Shown: positions 1 to 10,074 of the stretch, one piece after another
How the letters are laid out: every line of letters starts with the position of its first letter
Position numbering within the stretch: position 1 is the first letter of the stretch
Source: Gammaproteobacteria bacterium
Lineage (GTDB): Bacteria > Pseudomonadota > Gammaproteobacteria > Steroidobacterales > Foliamicaceae
Reading direction: 5' to 3'
Assembly: GCA_028821145.1 (NCBI GenBank)
Contig: JAPPHC010000021.1
Location: 1-64,000, forward strand
DNA: 64,000 nt
Notes under the pieces: model-generated
Told to the model about the DNA's origin: nothing
Database searches by the model: none
The model's input: the letters and a program-made list of their open reading frames with translations, nothing else
Program-made: the position numbers and the translations under genes

Positions 1-177
1 GACATGCTGTTCATCCGCGCCGACGGCAGCATCGCCAGCATCGCCACCGACACGCGGCCGCTGAGCCTCGAAACCATCCGCTCCGGCGAGCCGGTCTCCC
101 GCGTCCTGGAGCTGAAGGCCGGCTCGGTCAAGCGCTGGGGCGTAAAACCCGGGGACAGCCTGCTCTCGCCCTGGTGA
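1..177 (+). CDS. DUF192 family protein, C-terminal fragment (5' truncated by window)
   Basis: Frame 1 translation DMLFIRADGSIASIATDTRPLS...VLELKAGSVKRWGVKPGDSLLSPW*, typical DUF192 C-terminus. Confidence 0.75.
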   Translation, partial: DMLFIRADGSIASIATDTRPLSLETIRSGEPVSRVLELKAGSVKRWGVKPGDSLLSPW

Positions 178-181
178 AGCG

Positions 182-2329
182 TCACGCCTTCAGCCCGTAC
201 AGGGGCTGTTCGCCTTCGACCTCGCCAACCACGACACCGGGCTCCCGGTCCTCCGGCCAGGCATCGACGTGGAGATTTACGCGGCGGCGAACGCCGGCTT
301 CCGCATTGCCGGCCAGATCCACCGGTTCGAACACCGAGACGTACTGAACGTCGCATCGATCCGGCGATATCCGCGCAACGAGGAAGCCGTGCGCGTCCGC
401 GTCCACGTAGTTCATGTACGGATTCACCTCGGGATCCGACGCCTGCAGAACTTCCTCCGGACCTGCTCCGCCGAACACGGCGTTGGCGGACGCGGCGCCG
501 TGCAGCATCCAGGCGTTTAGTGAAGGCATGATCGCCTGCTCGTAGCCCTGCGCGTTGCCGTCGAAGGTCACGAGCTTGCTGACTTCGGAATCGTGGGCGG
601 ACAGTTCCCTCTGGATGATCATCCGGCTGACCGCGCTGACCGCGCCTCCCGCGAACTCGGGCATTACGGCCACCGGTTCGTCGGCATCGAAGTCATCGCG
701 GATAACGCCGGCCAGGTGCGCGTGGCGGTCGCCGGTCAGTGAAACGACATTGGTGATCCGTTCGTCCCGGACAAAGGAGCAGATCTCCGTGCGTTCGACC
801 GGGTAGCCGTCCCAGCCGTCGGTCCAGAGCAGGCCGTTTTTGTGGCCGCCTTCGCGAAAACTGTCGTCGAAGCCATGGCGGATCAGGCCCACGTTCAAGC
901 CCATCAGCTTCCACCTGGCGCCGCTGTTCTTCAGGCCGCTCTTCAACCAGTCCTTCTGCCGCCGGCCAAGCATCGAGCCCATCGGCATGTCCTTGCGCGG
1001 GTTCGGCAAAGTCCTGCCGAGGTAAACCACTTCGTCCGGCGGATTGCCGCCGTTTGCGGTGCGGCCCGCGTTCAGGGTACGGATCAGCAACGGATCCACC
1101 GGCGCTTCCGGATAGGGGTGCCGCCCGATCGACAGCAGCTCCTGGGACAGCCCGCGCGGTCCCCGGTAGCTCCGGCCGTCGATCACGAACAGTTCCGCGA
1201 GATCACCCCATTTCAGCGAGCGATATATCGTCATCGAGTCGATCGCCGCGAGATTGTTGGGCTCATGGCTGAGATAGTGATCGTCAAAATCGCCCGCGGG
1301 CGTTGCGGTCACGTCAACCGGCGCGAAATCGCTCGCATGCGATGCCTGGCTGTCGCGGCCCCCGGCGCTCAGGGCCGCGGGGACGTATTCGAACCATGCC
1401 TGATTGGACGCGACCTTCAGTTCCGCGATGGACTGCTCCCGGTAGTAGCTCTGCCAGTAGTCGTTCAGCAGTTCATGGTCGTCCCAGATCTGCACGAACG
1501 GATACAGCGCCCTCGCCTCCTGCAGATCGGGGTCCGTCAGGTACCTCTTGTACAGCCAGCGATAGTCGTCCAGATCGACGGGCGCGATCCAGTTTCGCCC
1601 CGCCACTCGTCCGCCGGAAGGAAACGGCGCGCACCGGCGCACGCTCCCGTCGCGGTTCAAGAGTTTCAGGCGGTTGCCGTTGTGGTCCGGTTCCGCAATC
1701 GTGTCCGGTCCGCGGATCGATTCGTAGATGAAGTCGCCCACGTGCATCACAAAATCGATCCGGTCTTCGGGCCGCGCGGCGTTGTCGTCGAGAATCAGCC
1801 GTCGGTAAGCGGTGAAGTAGCCCTGTTCGTAGTCCTGGCAGGAAAAAACCGCGATGTTGAGCTGTCTTGTAGTTCCGACCGGCGCCGTCCGGGTCCTTCC
1901 CGTGCGGCTGGTTCCGCCGTCGGGGCCGATGAATCGGTAGTAGTAGAACCGGTCGGGCCCGAGGTCCGTGACCAGGACCCGGACCGTATGGTCCAGTTCG
2001 AGCAGTGCGGCAATTTCGGTCTCGGCGACAACGGAGTCAAATGACGGGTCCGTTGCGATCTGCGCGGTCAGACCGACGGCATCCGAACCCCCTTCCACCC
2101 GGGTCCAGATCACGACGGCGTCGGACTGGGGATCGGCCGAGGCAACGCCCTGCGGGAAAGAGAACCGCGACGGCTGGCCGCCCGGCCTGGCGCAGCCGCC
2201 CAGCGCCCCGGGGGACGCGCCGACCACGAAGCAGCCGGCCGCGGCCGAGAAATACCGGAGCAGATCGCGCCGCGAAATCACGGTTGCCGGTGCCGCTTGA
2301 CTGGTCGACACGGCGGGCTCAGGACCCAT
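182..2329 (-). CDS. PhoD-like alkaline phosphatase, Tat-type signal
   Basis: SRRDLLRYFSAAAG twin-arginine-like leader; FSFPQGVASADPQSDAVVIWTRV and HVGDFIYE / WDDHELLNDYW PhoD motifs. Confidence 0.9.
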   Translation of the reverse strand: MGPEPAVSTSQAAPATVISRRDLLRYFSAAAGCFVVGASPGALGGCARPGGQPSRFSFPQGVASADPQSDAVVIWTRVEGGSDAVGLTAQIATDPSFDSVVAETEIAALLELDHTVRVLVTDLGPDRFYYYRFIGPDGGTSRTGRTRTAPVGTTRQLNIAVFSCQDYEQGYFTAYRRLILDDNAARPEDRIDFVMHVGDFIYESIRGPDTIAEPDHNGNRLKLLNRDGSVRRCAPFPSGGRVAGRNWIAPVDLDDYRWLYKRYLTDPDLQEARALYPFVQIWDDHELLNDYWQSYYREQSIAELKVASNQAWFEYVPAALSAGGRDSQASHASDFAPVDVTATPAGDFDDHYLSHEPNNLAAIDSMTIYRSLKWGDLAELFVIDGRSYRGPRGLSQELLSIGRHPYPEAPVDPLLIRTLNAGRTANGGNPPDEVVYLGRTLPNPRKDMPMGSMLGRRQKDWLKSGLKNSGARWKLMGLNVGLIRHGFDDSFREGGHKNGLLWTDGWDGYPVERTEICSFVRDERITNVVSLTGDRHAHLAGVIRDDFDADEPVAVMPEFAGGAVSAVSRMIIQRELSAHDSEVSKLVTFDGNAQGYEQAIMPSLNAWMLHGAASANAVFGGAGPEEVLQASDPEVNPYMNYVDADAHGFLVARISPDRCDVQYVSVFEPVDLAGNAEAGVRRRVNLHVDAWPEDREPGVVVGEVEGEQPLYGLKA

Positions 2330-5033
2330 TCAGGTGGTCGCGTATCTGCCGAAGCAGGTTGACCTGGTGCGCCCGGTCCGCATCGTCGAACGTGGTCGCC
2401 AGGAACACCGCGACCAGATCGTGCTCCTGATTCACGTAGATCAACTGTCCGAGTCCGCCCGACGCAAGCAGTTCGCCCTCGGAGTTGTCCAGCACGCGGA
2501 ACTGGTTATGGTAGAAGACCGCTGTTCCGAACCGGGCCAGTTCCTCTTCGTCGTTCATTGCCTGACGAACGCCGTCATTGCCCGCGATCGTCCGCCGGAT
2601 CCACGACCGGGGAACGATCTGCCGGCCGAGGAAATGCCCGTCGCCTTCGATCACGAGTCCGAGCCGGGCAAGATCGCGCAAGGCGGCGCCTATCCCGGCG
2701 CTTGCGAATCCATGACCGGCAGGATCGACAATGACGATGGCGTCGCGCTCGGCACCCAGCCTGGACCAGAGCTTCTCCGCCAGGACCTCCTGCCAGTTGC
2801 GCCGGTAGGCGCGCGAGATCGACCAGGCGACGATCTCCGTATTCACAGGCGAGTAGAAGAAACTTCTGCCGTGTTCGCCATTCGCAGGAACCGTGGCGGC
2901 CAGCTCCAGCGTATTGCGATACGGAAATTCCTCGAAGCGGCGATGGAATCCTCCCGCCATGAAGTTGAGGAGCCGATAGGAACGCGGATCGTCCCAGCTC
3001 ATCGGTGCCTCCACGCCCAACGCCATATCGAGGGCGTGCTGCAGACTGGCGTTCGCCACGCCGGCCCCCGCCAGTTCGGGCAAGACGTCGCCGAGAGGCC
3101 GCTCAAGGTCCAGGCGGCCTTCCGCCTGGGCGATTCCGGCGAGCAGCCCGACGAACGACTTGGACACCGAATTGAGTTGATGGCGCGCATCCGGCGCAAA
3201 GCCGTTGTAGTAGAGCTCGGCCAGGATCGCACCCTCACGGACCAGGATGAAGCCGTCCGTGCCGATCGCGGCCAGGATCTCCTTCAGTGGCGCGGGTTCA
3301 CCGTTTTTTCCGGCGAATGAAGCCGTCGCGAGCGTGCAGTCGCCATAGGGAAGTGCGCTGACGGGCCCTTCGCCGCGGCTGATGGGATCGACTCTCAGAA
3401 TCTTCGACACGTTCTGGTGTGACCACAGCACCTGTTCGTAGTCCCGGGCCCAGGCGAGTCCGTCCGTAACGATCCGGTCCGGTGCGACCGGCACGCCCCG
3501 CATGTAGTGCGATCGGTTCGTGGGTTCGAGTCGTTCCGGCCCGCAAGTCGCGGCCTGCGGCTTGGTGGCGCTTCGATCCCGCCCTGAGCTTGCCTCCGCC
3601 TCGTGGGAGACGCATGAAGTCATCCTGACGCTTGGCGGCGACTCCTGTCGCCGACACTCCCACGAGGCGGAGGCAAGCTCAGGGCTTCCGGTGGCGTGGC
3701 GCCGTTCGAGCGATGCGTCGATTTGCCGGATCAGATCGACCTGAAAATTGCGCAACGGCCTGGACGGGGTCACCGCCAGAAACACGGCGACGACATTCGA
3801 CTCCATGTTCACGTAGATGCGTTGCCCCATGTGCCCCTGGGCGACGAACTCGCCGCGCTCGCCGTTCAGCACCCTGAAATGGTTGCGGTAGAAGGCGACG
3901 TGGGGCCGCTTCGCCGCTTCCTCGGAAGCCTGCCAGGCGGCCAGCGCCCCGGCGTCGCCCGCGCGCACGTCAAGCAACCAGTCCGCGGGCAGGATCTGCT
4001 CGCCGTTCAAACGGCCTTCCTGCTCCAGCATCAGGCCGAAGCGCGCGAAATCGCGAAGCGTGGCGCTGAATCCGGCCGTGGCGAAACCGTGCCCTCCGGG
4101 GTCGACCGTGATCAGAGCGTCATGCTCGGCGCCCAGCCTGGACCAGATGCGCTCGGCGAACGCCTCCTGCCAGTTCCTTCCTTCCAGCCTCGAGATGATC
4201 CAGCCGAGCGTTTCGGTGTTGCCCGGGTTGTACAGGCCGGCTTCGCCATGCCTTCCGGCCTTCTCCACCGACTGCAGAAACTCGAGCGTGTTCGGATAAG
4301 GAAAATCGGCGGGCCGCGACTGAAAACCACCGGCTTTGGAATTGAGATCCACCTGTGAGGTGGGATCCGCCCGGTCGTGATTCCAGACCACGTTCGTGGT
4401 CATATCCAGTACCTGGCGAATGGTCGCGTCGCCGTAACCGGAACCCGCCAGTTCCGGCAGGTAATGCGCGACCGTCTGGGCCAGGTCCACGCGGCCTTCG
4501 TGAACCAGGATGCCCATCAGCGAGCCCACCAGCGACTTGGTGACCGAGAACCCGATGTGGCGGCGGGTCGGCCCGAAACCGTTGAAGTAGACCTCGGTCT
4601 GCACGACGCCGTCTTTCAGAAGAATGAACCCGTCGATTCCCATGCCCTTGAGAATCTGCTGCAGCGGCGCGCGGTTCGAATCCGGCGCCGTGAACGACTG
4701 CTGCAGCAGACCGGTCCATTCGTAGGCCAGCGGTAGAACCGGCCCGGTGCCCCGGCTGACAAATTCCGTCGGCAGGATCTTGCTTATGTTCTGGAAGGAC
4801 CACTTGCCCTTTTCCGGGTCGAGCGCCCAGGAGTGATCGCTGTCAATGAGCCCGTCGGGCGGCGGCGGAAATCCGCGCATGTAATCCGTCTGGTACTCGC
4901 GCTCGACGATCACGTACGGCGGATCGCCAGGCGGGTCTTCCCGAGGGACTTCGCAAGAGGCCAGCGGCAAGGCCGCGCCGATCAGCAAGGCGATCCCGGC
5001 GCCGACGCTCTTGCCGTATGTGTCAGGCCGCAT
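2319..5033 (-). CDS. Tandem two-domain serine hydrolase (beta-lactamase/class C-like), fused duplicate
   Basis: Two homologous halves, each with an S-x-x-K motif (SVTKSLVG, SVSKSFVG) and repeated YMRG..P..., SKIL...SRG.GPV, IDGFIL.. segments; lipoprotein-like leader only on the first half. Confidence 0.85.
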   Translation of the reverse strand: MRPDTYGKSVGAGIALLIGAALPLASCEVPREDPPGDPPYVIVEREYQTDYMRGFPPPPDGLIDSDHSWALDPEKGKWSFQNISKILPTEFVSRGTGPVLPLAYEWTGLLQQSFTAPDSNRAPLQQILKGMGIDGFILLKDGVVQTEVYFNGFGPTRRHIGFSVTKSLVGSLMGILVHEGRVDLAQTVAHYLPELAGSGYGDATIRQVLDMTTNVVWNHDRADPTSQVDLNSKAGGFQSRPADFPYPNTLEFLQSVEKAGRHGEAGLYNPGNTETLGWIISRLEGRNWQEAFAERIWSRLGAEHDALITVDPGGHGFATAGFSATLRDFARFGLMLEQEGRLNGEQILPADWLLDVRAGDAGALAAWQASEEAAKRPHVAFYRNHFRVLNGERGEFVAQGHMGQRIYVNMESNVVAVFLAVTPSRPLRNFQVDLIRQIDASLERRHATGSPELASASWECRRQESPPSVRMTSCVSHEAEASSGRDRSATKPQAATCGPERLEPTNRSHYMRGVPVAPDRIVTDGLAWARDYEQVLWSHQNVSKILRVDPISRGEGPVSALPYGDCTLATASFAGKNGEPAPLKEILAAIGTDGFILVREGAILAELYYNGFAPDARHQLNSVSKSFVGLLAGIAQAEGRLDLERPLGDVLPELAGAGVANASLQHALDMALGVEAPMSWDDPRSYRLLNFMAGGFHRRFEEFPYRNTLELAATVPANGEHGRSFFYSPVNTEIVAWSISRAYRRNWQEVLAEKLWSRLGAERDAIVIVDPAGHGFASAGIGAALRDLARLGLVIEGDGHFLGRQIVPRSWIRRTIAGNDGVRQAMNDEEELARFGTAVFYHNQFRVLDNSEGELLASGGLGQLIYVNQEHDLVAVFLATTFDDADRAHQVNLLRQIRDHLNGS
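3581..3685 (-). repeat. Hairpin element H1 (29 bp perfect arms 3581-3609 / 3657-3685, 47 nt loop), in the linker of the fused hydrolase
   Basis: gccctgagcttgcctccgcctcgtgggag pairs perfectly with ctcccacgaggcggaggcaagctcagggc; reverse-complement loop tgtcggcgacaggagtcgccgccaagcgtcaggatgacttcatgcgt matches the H3/H5/H6 loops. Confidence 0.95.
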
Positions 5034-5066
5034 TGTCCTGGTGCCGTGTCACGGCTGCATTGTCGC

Positions 5067-5106
5067 AAAAAAAGCGGGTACGGCGACCTTGCATCGCCGT
5101 ACCCGC
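5067..5106 (-). terminator. Rho-independent terminator downstream of the TonB receptor gene
   Basis: 13 bp stem GCGGGTACGGCGA/TCGCCGTACCCGC (5074-5086/5094-5106), 7 nt loop, followed on the minus strand by T7 (A7 at 5067-5073). Confidence 0.92.
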
Positions 5107-5123
5107 CGTTTACGAATGTAGCC

Positions 5124-7385
5124 TCAGAATGCGGCGGTGGCCCGCAGTCCCCACTCCGCCGGTCTGCCGCGTTGGCGCCAGTTGGCGCCCACGACCCGGC
5201 TGTTCACGAACCCGTTCATCGCGTACACCTCGTCGGTCACGTTGCGGCCGAAGGCCGTGAGCGACCAACGCTCGAATTCGTAGGTGGCGCTCACATTCAA
5301 TAGACCGTAGGAATCCTCTCCATCGCGCTCATCGACTGCGCCGGTTGCGTCCCACAGCAATTCGTCACGCCAGGAGTAGTCCGCCCTGAGTCGCAACTCG
5401 CGGCCGTTCGCCAGCGGAGCGGAATAAACCGCCGACAGCGAATACGAGAGCTCCGGGGCGAACGGCAGCGCTTCGCCCGCAACCAGAAGAACGTCATCGC
5501 GAACTTCGTCGATCACGTCCTCGTTGTACTTCGTGTCGAGGAATGCGACGCTTGCCTGGATGACGAATCTGTCGCTCGCGAGCGCCGTAAGCTCGGCCTC
5601 CAGTCCGCTGGCCTCGGCGCTGCCGGCGTTGAAGAACGTGCGGACCTGGGATCCGGTGTTCTCATCGAAGAGAGTGGTGCGGACCTGGAGGTCCTCGTAA
5701 TCCATGAAGAAGGCCGCCAGATTGGCCCGAACCCGGCCGTCCGCCCAATCCGCCTTGAGACCCACTTCGTACGACCAGAGCGTCTCTTCGTTGAACGGCA
5801 GCAGCAAACTGTTGCCTTCGCTGTCTTCCAGCACGTCGTCACCGATGCCTCCGGACTTGAACGCTTGCGCAGCCGTGAAATACATCATGGCCGCGTCGTT
5901 GAGGTCGTATTCCAGCGAAACCCGGGGGGAGGTGTTGGACCAGTCGCCCTTTGCCGATGCGCTGGCGGTTGACGGCCTCGTGCTGCGCCCGCGGGTCTCC
6001 GAGCTGAATTGCGACTTCTCCTCGTTCATGTAACGAAGGCCGAGCGTTGCCCGCGCCCGTTCGGTCAGGGAATAAGTGCCGCTGGCGTAGAAGGCGTAGC
6101 TGTCCAGATCCTGCTCAATCCGGTTCCCGGTGTTGTAGTCCCGAATGCGTGGCACAACCCCGACGAATGGAATGGCCGAATTGGAGTTGCCGGCCGCCGC
6201 ATTGAATTCCAGCTCGTCGCGCAGGTAGTAGACGCCGGCCGTCAGGTTCAGCCGGTCCTCCATGTAAACGCCGTTCAGCTGAAGTTCCTGGCTGAACGCC
6301 TTGCCGTCCAGCCAGCGCCGGTTGTTCGACACCTCCAGGACCGATCCATCGGCGTCGAAGCCATCCGACGTTTCGTAGGTCTTGTACGAGGTAAGCGCAA
6401 CGAGCGATGTCGCACCGAACTCAAATTCCAGCCGGCTGGAGAGGGTTTCCTGGTTGGTCTTGTTGCGGGCCAGCGGGTCGGTGGCATTCGAACGGAATGG
6501 GTCGGTGGCAATGAATGACTCGTCGTAGCGGGGCCCCGGAATATGACCCCCGTCCACCAGCGCGTTGTATTGCGCCGGGAGCCGCGCGCGCGGGTTGACC
6601 CAGAGGTGGAAAATCGGAGACCCGTTGGAGTCCGTGCGCATCTGGTCGGCGCTCAGCAACCAGGTCGCCGTATCCGAGAGGTTCCAGAGTGCGGTGAGGC
6701 GAAAGCCCGTATTCTCCTGACTTCCGAAGTCCTGGTCGTTCGGTGTTTCCACGTAGCCGTCGGCATTTCGCGAAGCGGCCGACAACTGCAGCGCCAACTG
6801 ATCCTGTATCAGCGGAATATTCACCGAAGCCCTGGCATCGATTCGGTTGAAACTGCCGACGACAGCCGACACTTCACCGCCTGTTTCGGCCGTGCTCGGA
6901 CGCCTTGAGATCACGTTGATCGCGCCGCCCAGCGCGTTCTTGCCGTACAGCGTCCCTTGCGGTCCCCGCAATACTTCTATGCGCTCGACGTCGAGCAAGT
7001 CGAACAGGCCGCCCCAGACGTTGGTCCGGTAGATTCCGTCCACATAGGTGCCAACGCCCTGGTCAAGATTGACTCGGTTCGATGTCTGCCCGATTCCCCG
7101 GATAAACACGATCGCGTTCTGCGCGCCGGTGCCCGACGTTCCGATGTGCAGGTTGGGCGTTGACTCCGCGATGCTGAACAGGTTGCTGATCGTACGATCC
7201 GCGAGTTCCGCGCTCGTGAATGCCGTTACGGCGACAGGAACATCCTGAAGGCTTTGCTCGCGTTTCTGGGCCGTGACGATGATCTCTTCAAGCTCCGCCT
7301 GAGCCGATGCGGTCTGCATCGCGGCCAATCCCAGGAGCAAGACGCCAACGGTTCCGAACAGCTTGGATTCCGTCGAATGACGCAT
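5124..7385 (-). CDS. TonB-dependent outer-membrane receptor
   Basis: Signal peptide; EEIIVTAQKREQSLQDVPVAVTAF TonB box/plug; RGPQGTLYGKNALGGAINVISRRP; C-terminal beta-strand ending in F. Confidence 0.95.
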   Translation of the reverse strand: MRHSTESKLFGTVGVLLLGLAAMQTASAQAELEEIIVTAQKREQSLQDVPVAVTAFTSAELADRTISNLFSIAESTPNLHIGTSGTGAQNAIVFIRGIGQTSNRVNLDQGVGTYVDGIYRTNVWGGLFDLLDVERIEVLRGPQGTLYGKNALGGAINVISRRPSTAETGGEVSAVVGSFNRIDARASVNIPLIQDQLALQLSAASRNADGYVETPNDQDFGSQENTGFRLTALWNLSDTATWLLSADQMRTDSNGSPIFHLWVNPRARLPAQYNALVDGGHIPGPRYDESFIATDPFRSNATDPLARNKTNQETLSSRLEFEFGATSLVALTSYKTYETSDGFDADGSVLEVSNNRRWLDGKAFSQELQLNGVYMEDRLNLTAGVYYLRDELEFNAAAGNSNSAIPFVGVVPRIRDYNTGNRIEQDLDSYAFYASGTYSLTERARATLGLRYMNEEKSQFSSETRGRSTRPSTASASAKGDWSNTSPRVSLEYDLNDAAMMYFTAAQAFKSGGIGDDVLEDSEGNSLLLPFNEETLWSYEVGLKADWADGRVRANLAAFFMDYEDLQVRTTLFDENTGSQVRTFFNAGSAEASGLEAELTALASDRFVIQASVAFLDTKYNEDVIDEVRDDVLLVAGEALPFAPELSYSLSAVYSAPLANGRELRLRADYSWRDELLWDATGAVDERDGEDSYGLLNVSATYEFERWSLTAFGRNVTDEVYAMNGFVNSRVVGANWRQRGRPAEWGLRATAAF

Positions 7386-7520
7386 GATTTTGTCCCCAAT
7401 AGCGTTTTGGATTATTCTAATGCAAAATCCAATCCTTACACAATAGAAGCGAATTGGTACACTGAACTTTGTATTATCTTGCCAATCGGCTCAATTCATG
7501 AATGGTGCTAGTATTCCGGC
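7386..7520. promoter_or_regulatory. Divergent AT-rich promoter region between TonB receptor and GntR regulator, with inverted repeat TTGGATT-N12-AATCCAA
   Basis: Locally AT-rich spacer in a GC-rich context; IR at 7407-7413/7426-7432. Confidence 0.5.
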
Positions 7521-8435
7521 ATGGCTGAACTGAGAAACGGGGACCTAGCGCGCAGGACGGCGCACGAGATTCTGGTCATGATCCAATCCGGCGACATCAA
7601 GCCGGGCGACCACCTCCGATCACAGTTGCTGGCGGACAAATTCGGCGTTTCCCGGTCGCCCGTGCGCGACGCCATGCACCTGCTGTCCGACAAGGGCGTT
7701 CTCGAACAGCGCAGGAACCGCGGCTTTTTCGCGACCGATAAAGGACCAGGCCGGATAGCGAAACTGGTGCAGGCTTCTTCGCAGAACCTTGAAGACCAGG
7801 ATGTCTATCGACGGATCGCCGAGGACTGGCTGACCGACGCGATCGACGAAGAAGTCACGGAGCTTTTCCTGCAAACGCGCTACGACCTGACCAAGGCGGA
7901 GTTGAAGGACATCCTGCTTCGCGCCACGCGGGAAGGCTGGGCGGAACGCAAGAAGGGATACGGTTGGCGGTTCCTTCCGGTAGCGAAGACGCCGGAGGCG
8001 TTCGAGCAGATCTATCGCCTTCGCATGACGATCGAACCCGCCGCGATCCTCGAGCCCACTTTTACCCCCGACCGAAAACGATTGACGGAACTGCGCGACG
8101 ACCAGCAACGACTATTGGATACCGACGTCGAGAAGCTGCGCCTGGAACGCCTTCTGAACACCGGTTCCGACTTTCACGAAAGTCTCATTCAGCTGTCCGG
8201 CAACCCCTTCTTCCACATGTCGCTGGTCCGGGCCAATCGCATGCGCCGACTTCTCGAGTACCGGGCGAAACTGGACGCGGACAGGCTCTATTCGCAGTGC
8301 AGGCAGCACATCGAGATCATTGACCTGTTGGCCGCGGGCGAACTCATCGAAGCGTCCTATGCGCTGAAGAAGCACCTGCAGGGAGCGCTGGCCAAGAAGA
8401 CGCGGTCGAGCAGACCGGACCTGGTCGACTTCTAG
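7521..8435 (+). CDS. GntR-family transcriptional regulator with FCD-like C-terminal domain
   Basis: N-terminal wHTH IKPGDHLRSQLLADKFGVSRSPVRDAMHLLSDKGVLEQRRNRGFF; C-terminal helical ligand domain. Confidence 0.9.
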   Translation: MAELRNGDLARRTAHEILVMIQSGDIKPGDHLRSQLLADKFGVSRSPVRDAMHLLSDKGVLEQRRNRGFFATDKGPGRIAKLVQASSQNLEDQDVYRRIAEDWLTDAIDEEVTELFLQTRYDLTKAELKDILLRATREGWAERKKGYGWRFLPVAKTPEAFEQIYRLRMTIEPAAILEPTFTPDRKRLTELRDDQQRLLDTDVEKLRLERLLNTGSDFHESLIQLSGNPFFHMSLVRANRMRRLLEYRAKLDADRLYSQCRQHIEIIDLLAAGELIEASYALKKHLQGALAKKTRSSRPDLVDF

Positions 8436-8453
8436 CGGGAAACGCCGGCTAAA

Positions 8454-8552
8454 GCCCTTCGTTTGTCCCCCTCCTCGTGGGAGCGTTGGAGCAGGACAGC
8501 GAGAATCGAGCCAGGATGGCGCCTCCAACGAGGAGGGGGACGAACGAAGGGC
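8454..8552 (+). repeat. Hairpin element H2 (30 nt arms, 39 nt loop), short-loop subfamily
   Basis: gcccttcgtttgtccccctcctcgtgggag ... ctccaacgaggagggggacgaacgaagggc; loop matches H4 almost exactly. Confidence 0.95.
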
Positions 8553-8559
8553 GGAAGGG

Positions 8560-10062
8560 TTAGCGGCGGAGTGCGCGTAGCCGGACCAGGGCGGCCGCCG
8601 CGAAGATCGCTGCCACTACCGCGGTCAACGCCAGCGAGATCGGCCGGGTGATGAAGATCCGCAGGCTCCCGTCTCCGATCAGCAGAGACTGCAGGAAAGC
8701 GTTCTCCGCCATGCCTCCCAGCACGACGGCAAGAACCGTCGCAGCCGGGGAATAACCGAACCGCTTCATGCCGAAACCAAGCAGGCCCGTCGCGAGCAGG
8801 ATCCACGTTTCGATCATGCTGGAATGAAGCGCGAACGTCCCGACAATGCACAGCGTCACGATCACCGGCACGACCAGGCGATAGGGCACGTCGAGAAACT
8901 TGATGAACAGCGGAATGGCCACCACGCTCATCACTACCAGCATCAGGTTGCCCAGGTACATGCTGCCGATCAGACCCCAGACGAAGTCCGGGTTGTCGAC
9001 GATGAGCATCGGTCCCGGCTGCAGGCCCCACATCAGCAGCGCGCCGAGCAGGACCGCCGTCGCCCCCGAGCCCGGGATTCCGAGAGAAATCAGCGGCACC
9101 ATTGCCCCGGCGGAGGCCGCATTGTTGGCCGCTTCGGGAGCCACCAGGCCGCGGATGTCGCCCTTGCCGAATTCCCCGGGGTCCCTGGCCACTCTCTTCT
9201 CGACCGAATAGGCGAGAATCGAACCTATCGTGGCACCGGAGCCCGGCAGCACACCTGCGATGAAACCGATCAAGGATCCGCGCGCGAACGTGAAGCGCGA
9301 AATCCGGAAGTCCCCGGCCCGCGGCCAGAACGCCCTGGAAAAAATGGTCACGCTGATGCGTTTCGCCGCCTTTTTGTGTTCGCCGGTGTAGATGCAGTTC
9401 AGGAGTTCTCCGATCCCGAACAGCCCGATGGCAACCGGAACGAAATAGATGCCGTCTATCAGTTCCGGCGATCCGAACGTGAACCGCTGCGCGCCGCTGA
9501 TGACGTCCACGCCGACGGTTGATATGGCGAACCCAAAAAGCGCGGAGATGATGCCCTTGAGCAGGCTGTCGCCCATCAGCGTAGCCAGCAGCAGCAGCCC
9601 CAGGAAAACAATGAGGAAGTACTCCGAAGGGCCGAATGACGCGGCGAAACTCGAGAGCGCGGGCGCGAACGCGCAAATCAGGACGACGCCGACCGCGCCC
9701 CCGACAAAAGAGGCAACCGCCTGCATCACGAGCGCCGGCCCGGCCCGGCCGGCCTGGGTCATGGGATAACCGTCGAGCGTCGAAGCCACGGTGGCGGACT
9801 CGCCCGGGGTGTTGATCAGAATCGAAGTGATGGTCCCGCCGTACATGGCCCCGTAGTAGATGCCGGCCAGCAGGATGATCCCCGTCGTGGGTTCCAGCCC
9901 CAGGGTCATCGGTATCAGGATCGCGATTCCCGCGGCAGGCCCGAATCCGGGAAACAGGCCGACCAGCATTCCCACGCACACGCCCACAACGAGGAAGACC
10001 AGGTTCTCGAGCGACAAGGCCAGAGCGAGGCCCGACGCAAGATTGGCAAAGAGGTCTTCCAT
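8560..10062 (-). CDS. tctA: Tripartite tricarboxylate transporter large permease (TctA family)
   Basis: GLFPGFGPAAGIAILIPMTLGLEPTTGIILLAGIYYGAMYGGTITSILINTPGE signature. Confidence 0.95.
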   Translation of the reverse strand: MEDLFANLASGLALALSLENLVFLVVGVCVGMLVGLFPGFGPAAGIAILIPMTLGLEPTTGIILLAGIYYGAMYGGTITSILINTPGESATVASTLDGYPMTQAGRAGPALVMQAVASFVGGAVGVVLICAFAPALSSFAASFGPSEYFLIVFLGLLLLATLMGDSLLKGIISALFGFAISTVGVDVISGAQRFTFGSPELIDGIYFVPVAIGLFGIGELLNCIYTGEHKKAAKRISVTIFSRAFWPRAGDFRISRFTFARGSLIGFIAGVLPGSGATIGSILAYSVEKRVARDPGEFGKGDIRGLVAPEAANNAASAGAMVPLISLGIPGSGATAVLLGALLMWGLQPGPMLIVDNPDFVWGLIGSMYLGNLMLVVMSVVAIPLFIKFLDVPYRLVVPVIVTLCIVGTFALHSSMIETWILLATGLLGFGMKRFGYSPAATVLAVVLGGMAENAFLQSLLIGDGSLRIFITRPISLALTAVVAAIFAAAALVRLRALRR

Positions 10063-10074
10063 TCGTGTCGTGCC

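Noticed and set aside
842-2044. 400-aa plus-strand ORF opposite the PhoD gene
   Set aside because: Shadow ORF in high-GC DNA; low-complexity basic composition, while the minus strand encodes a clear PhoD protein.
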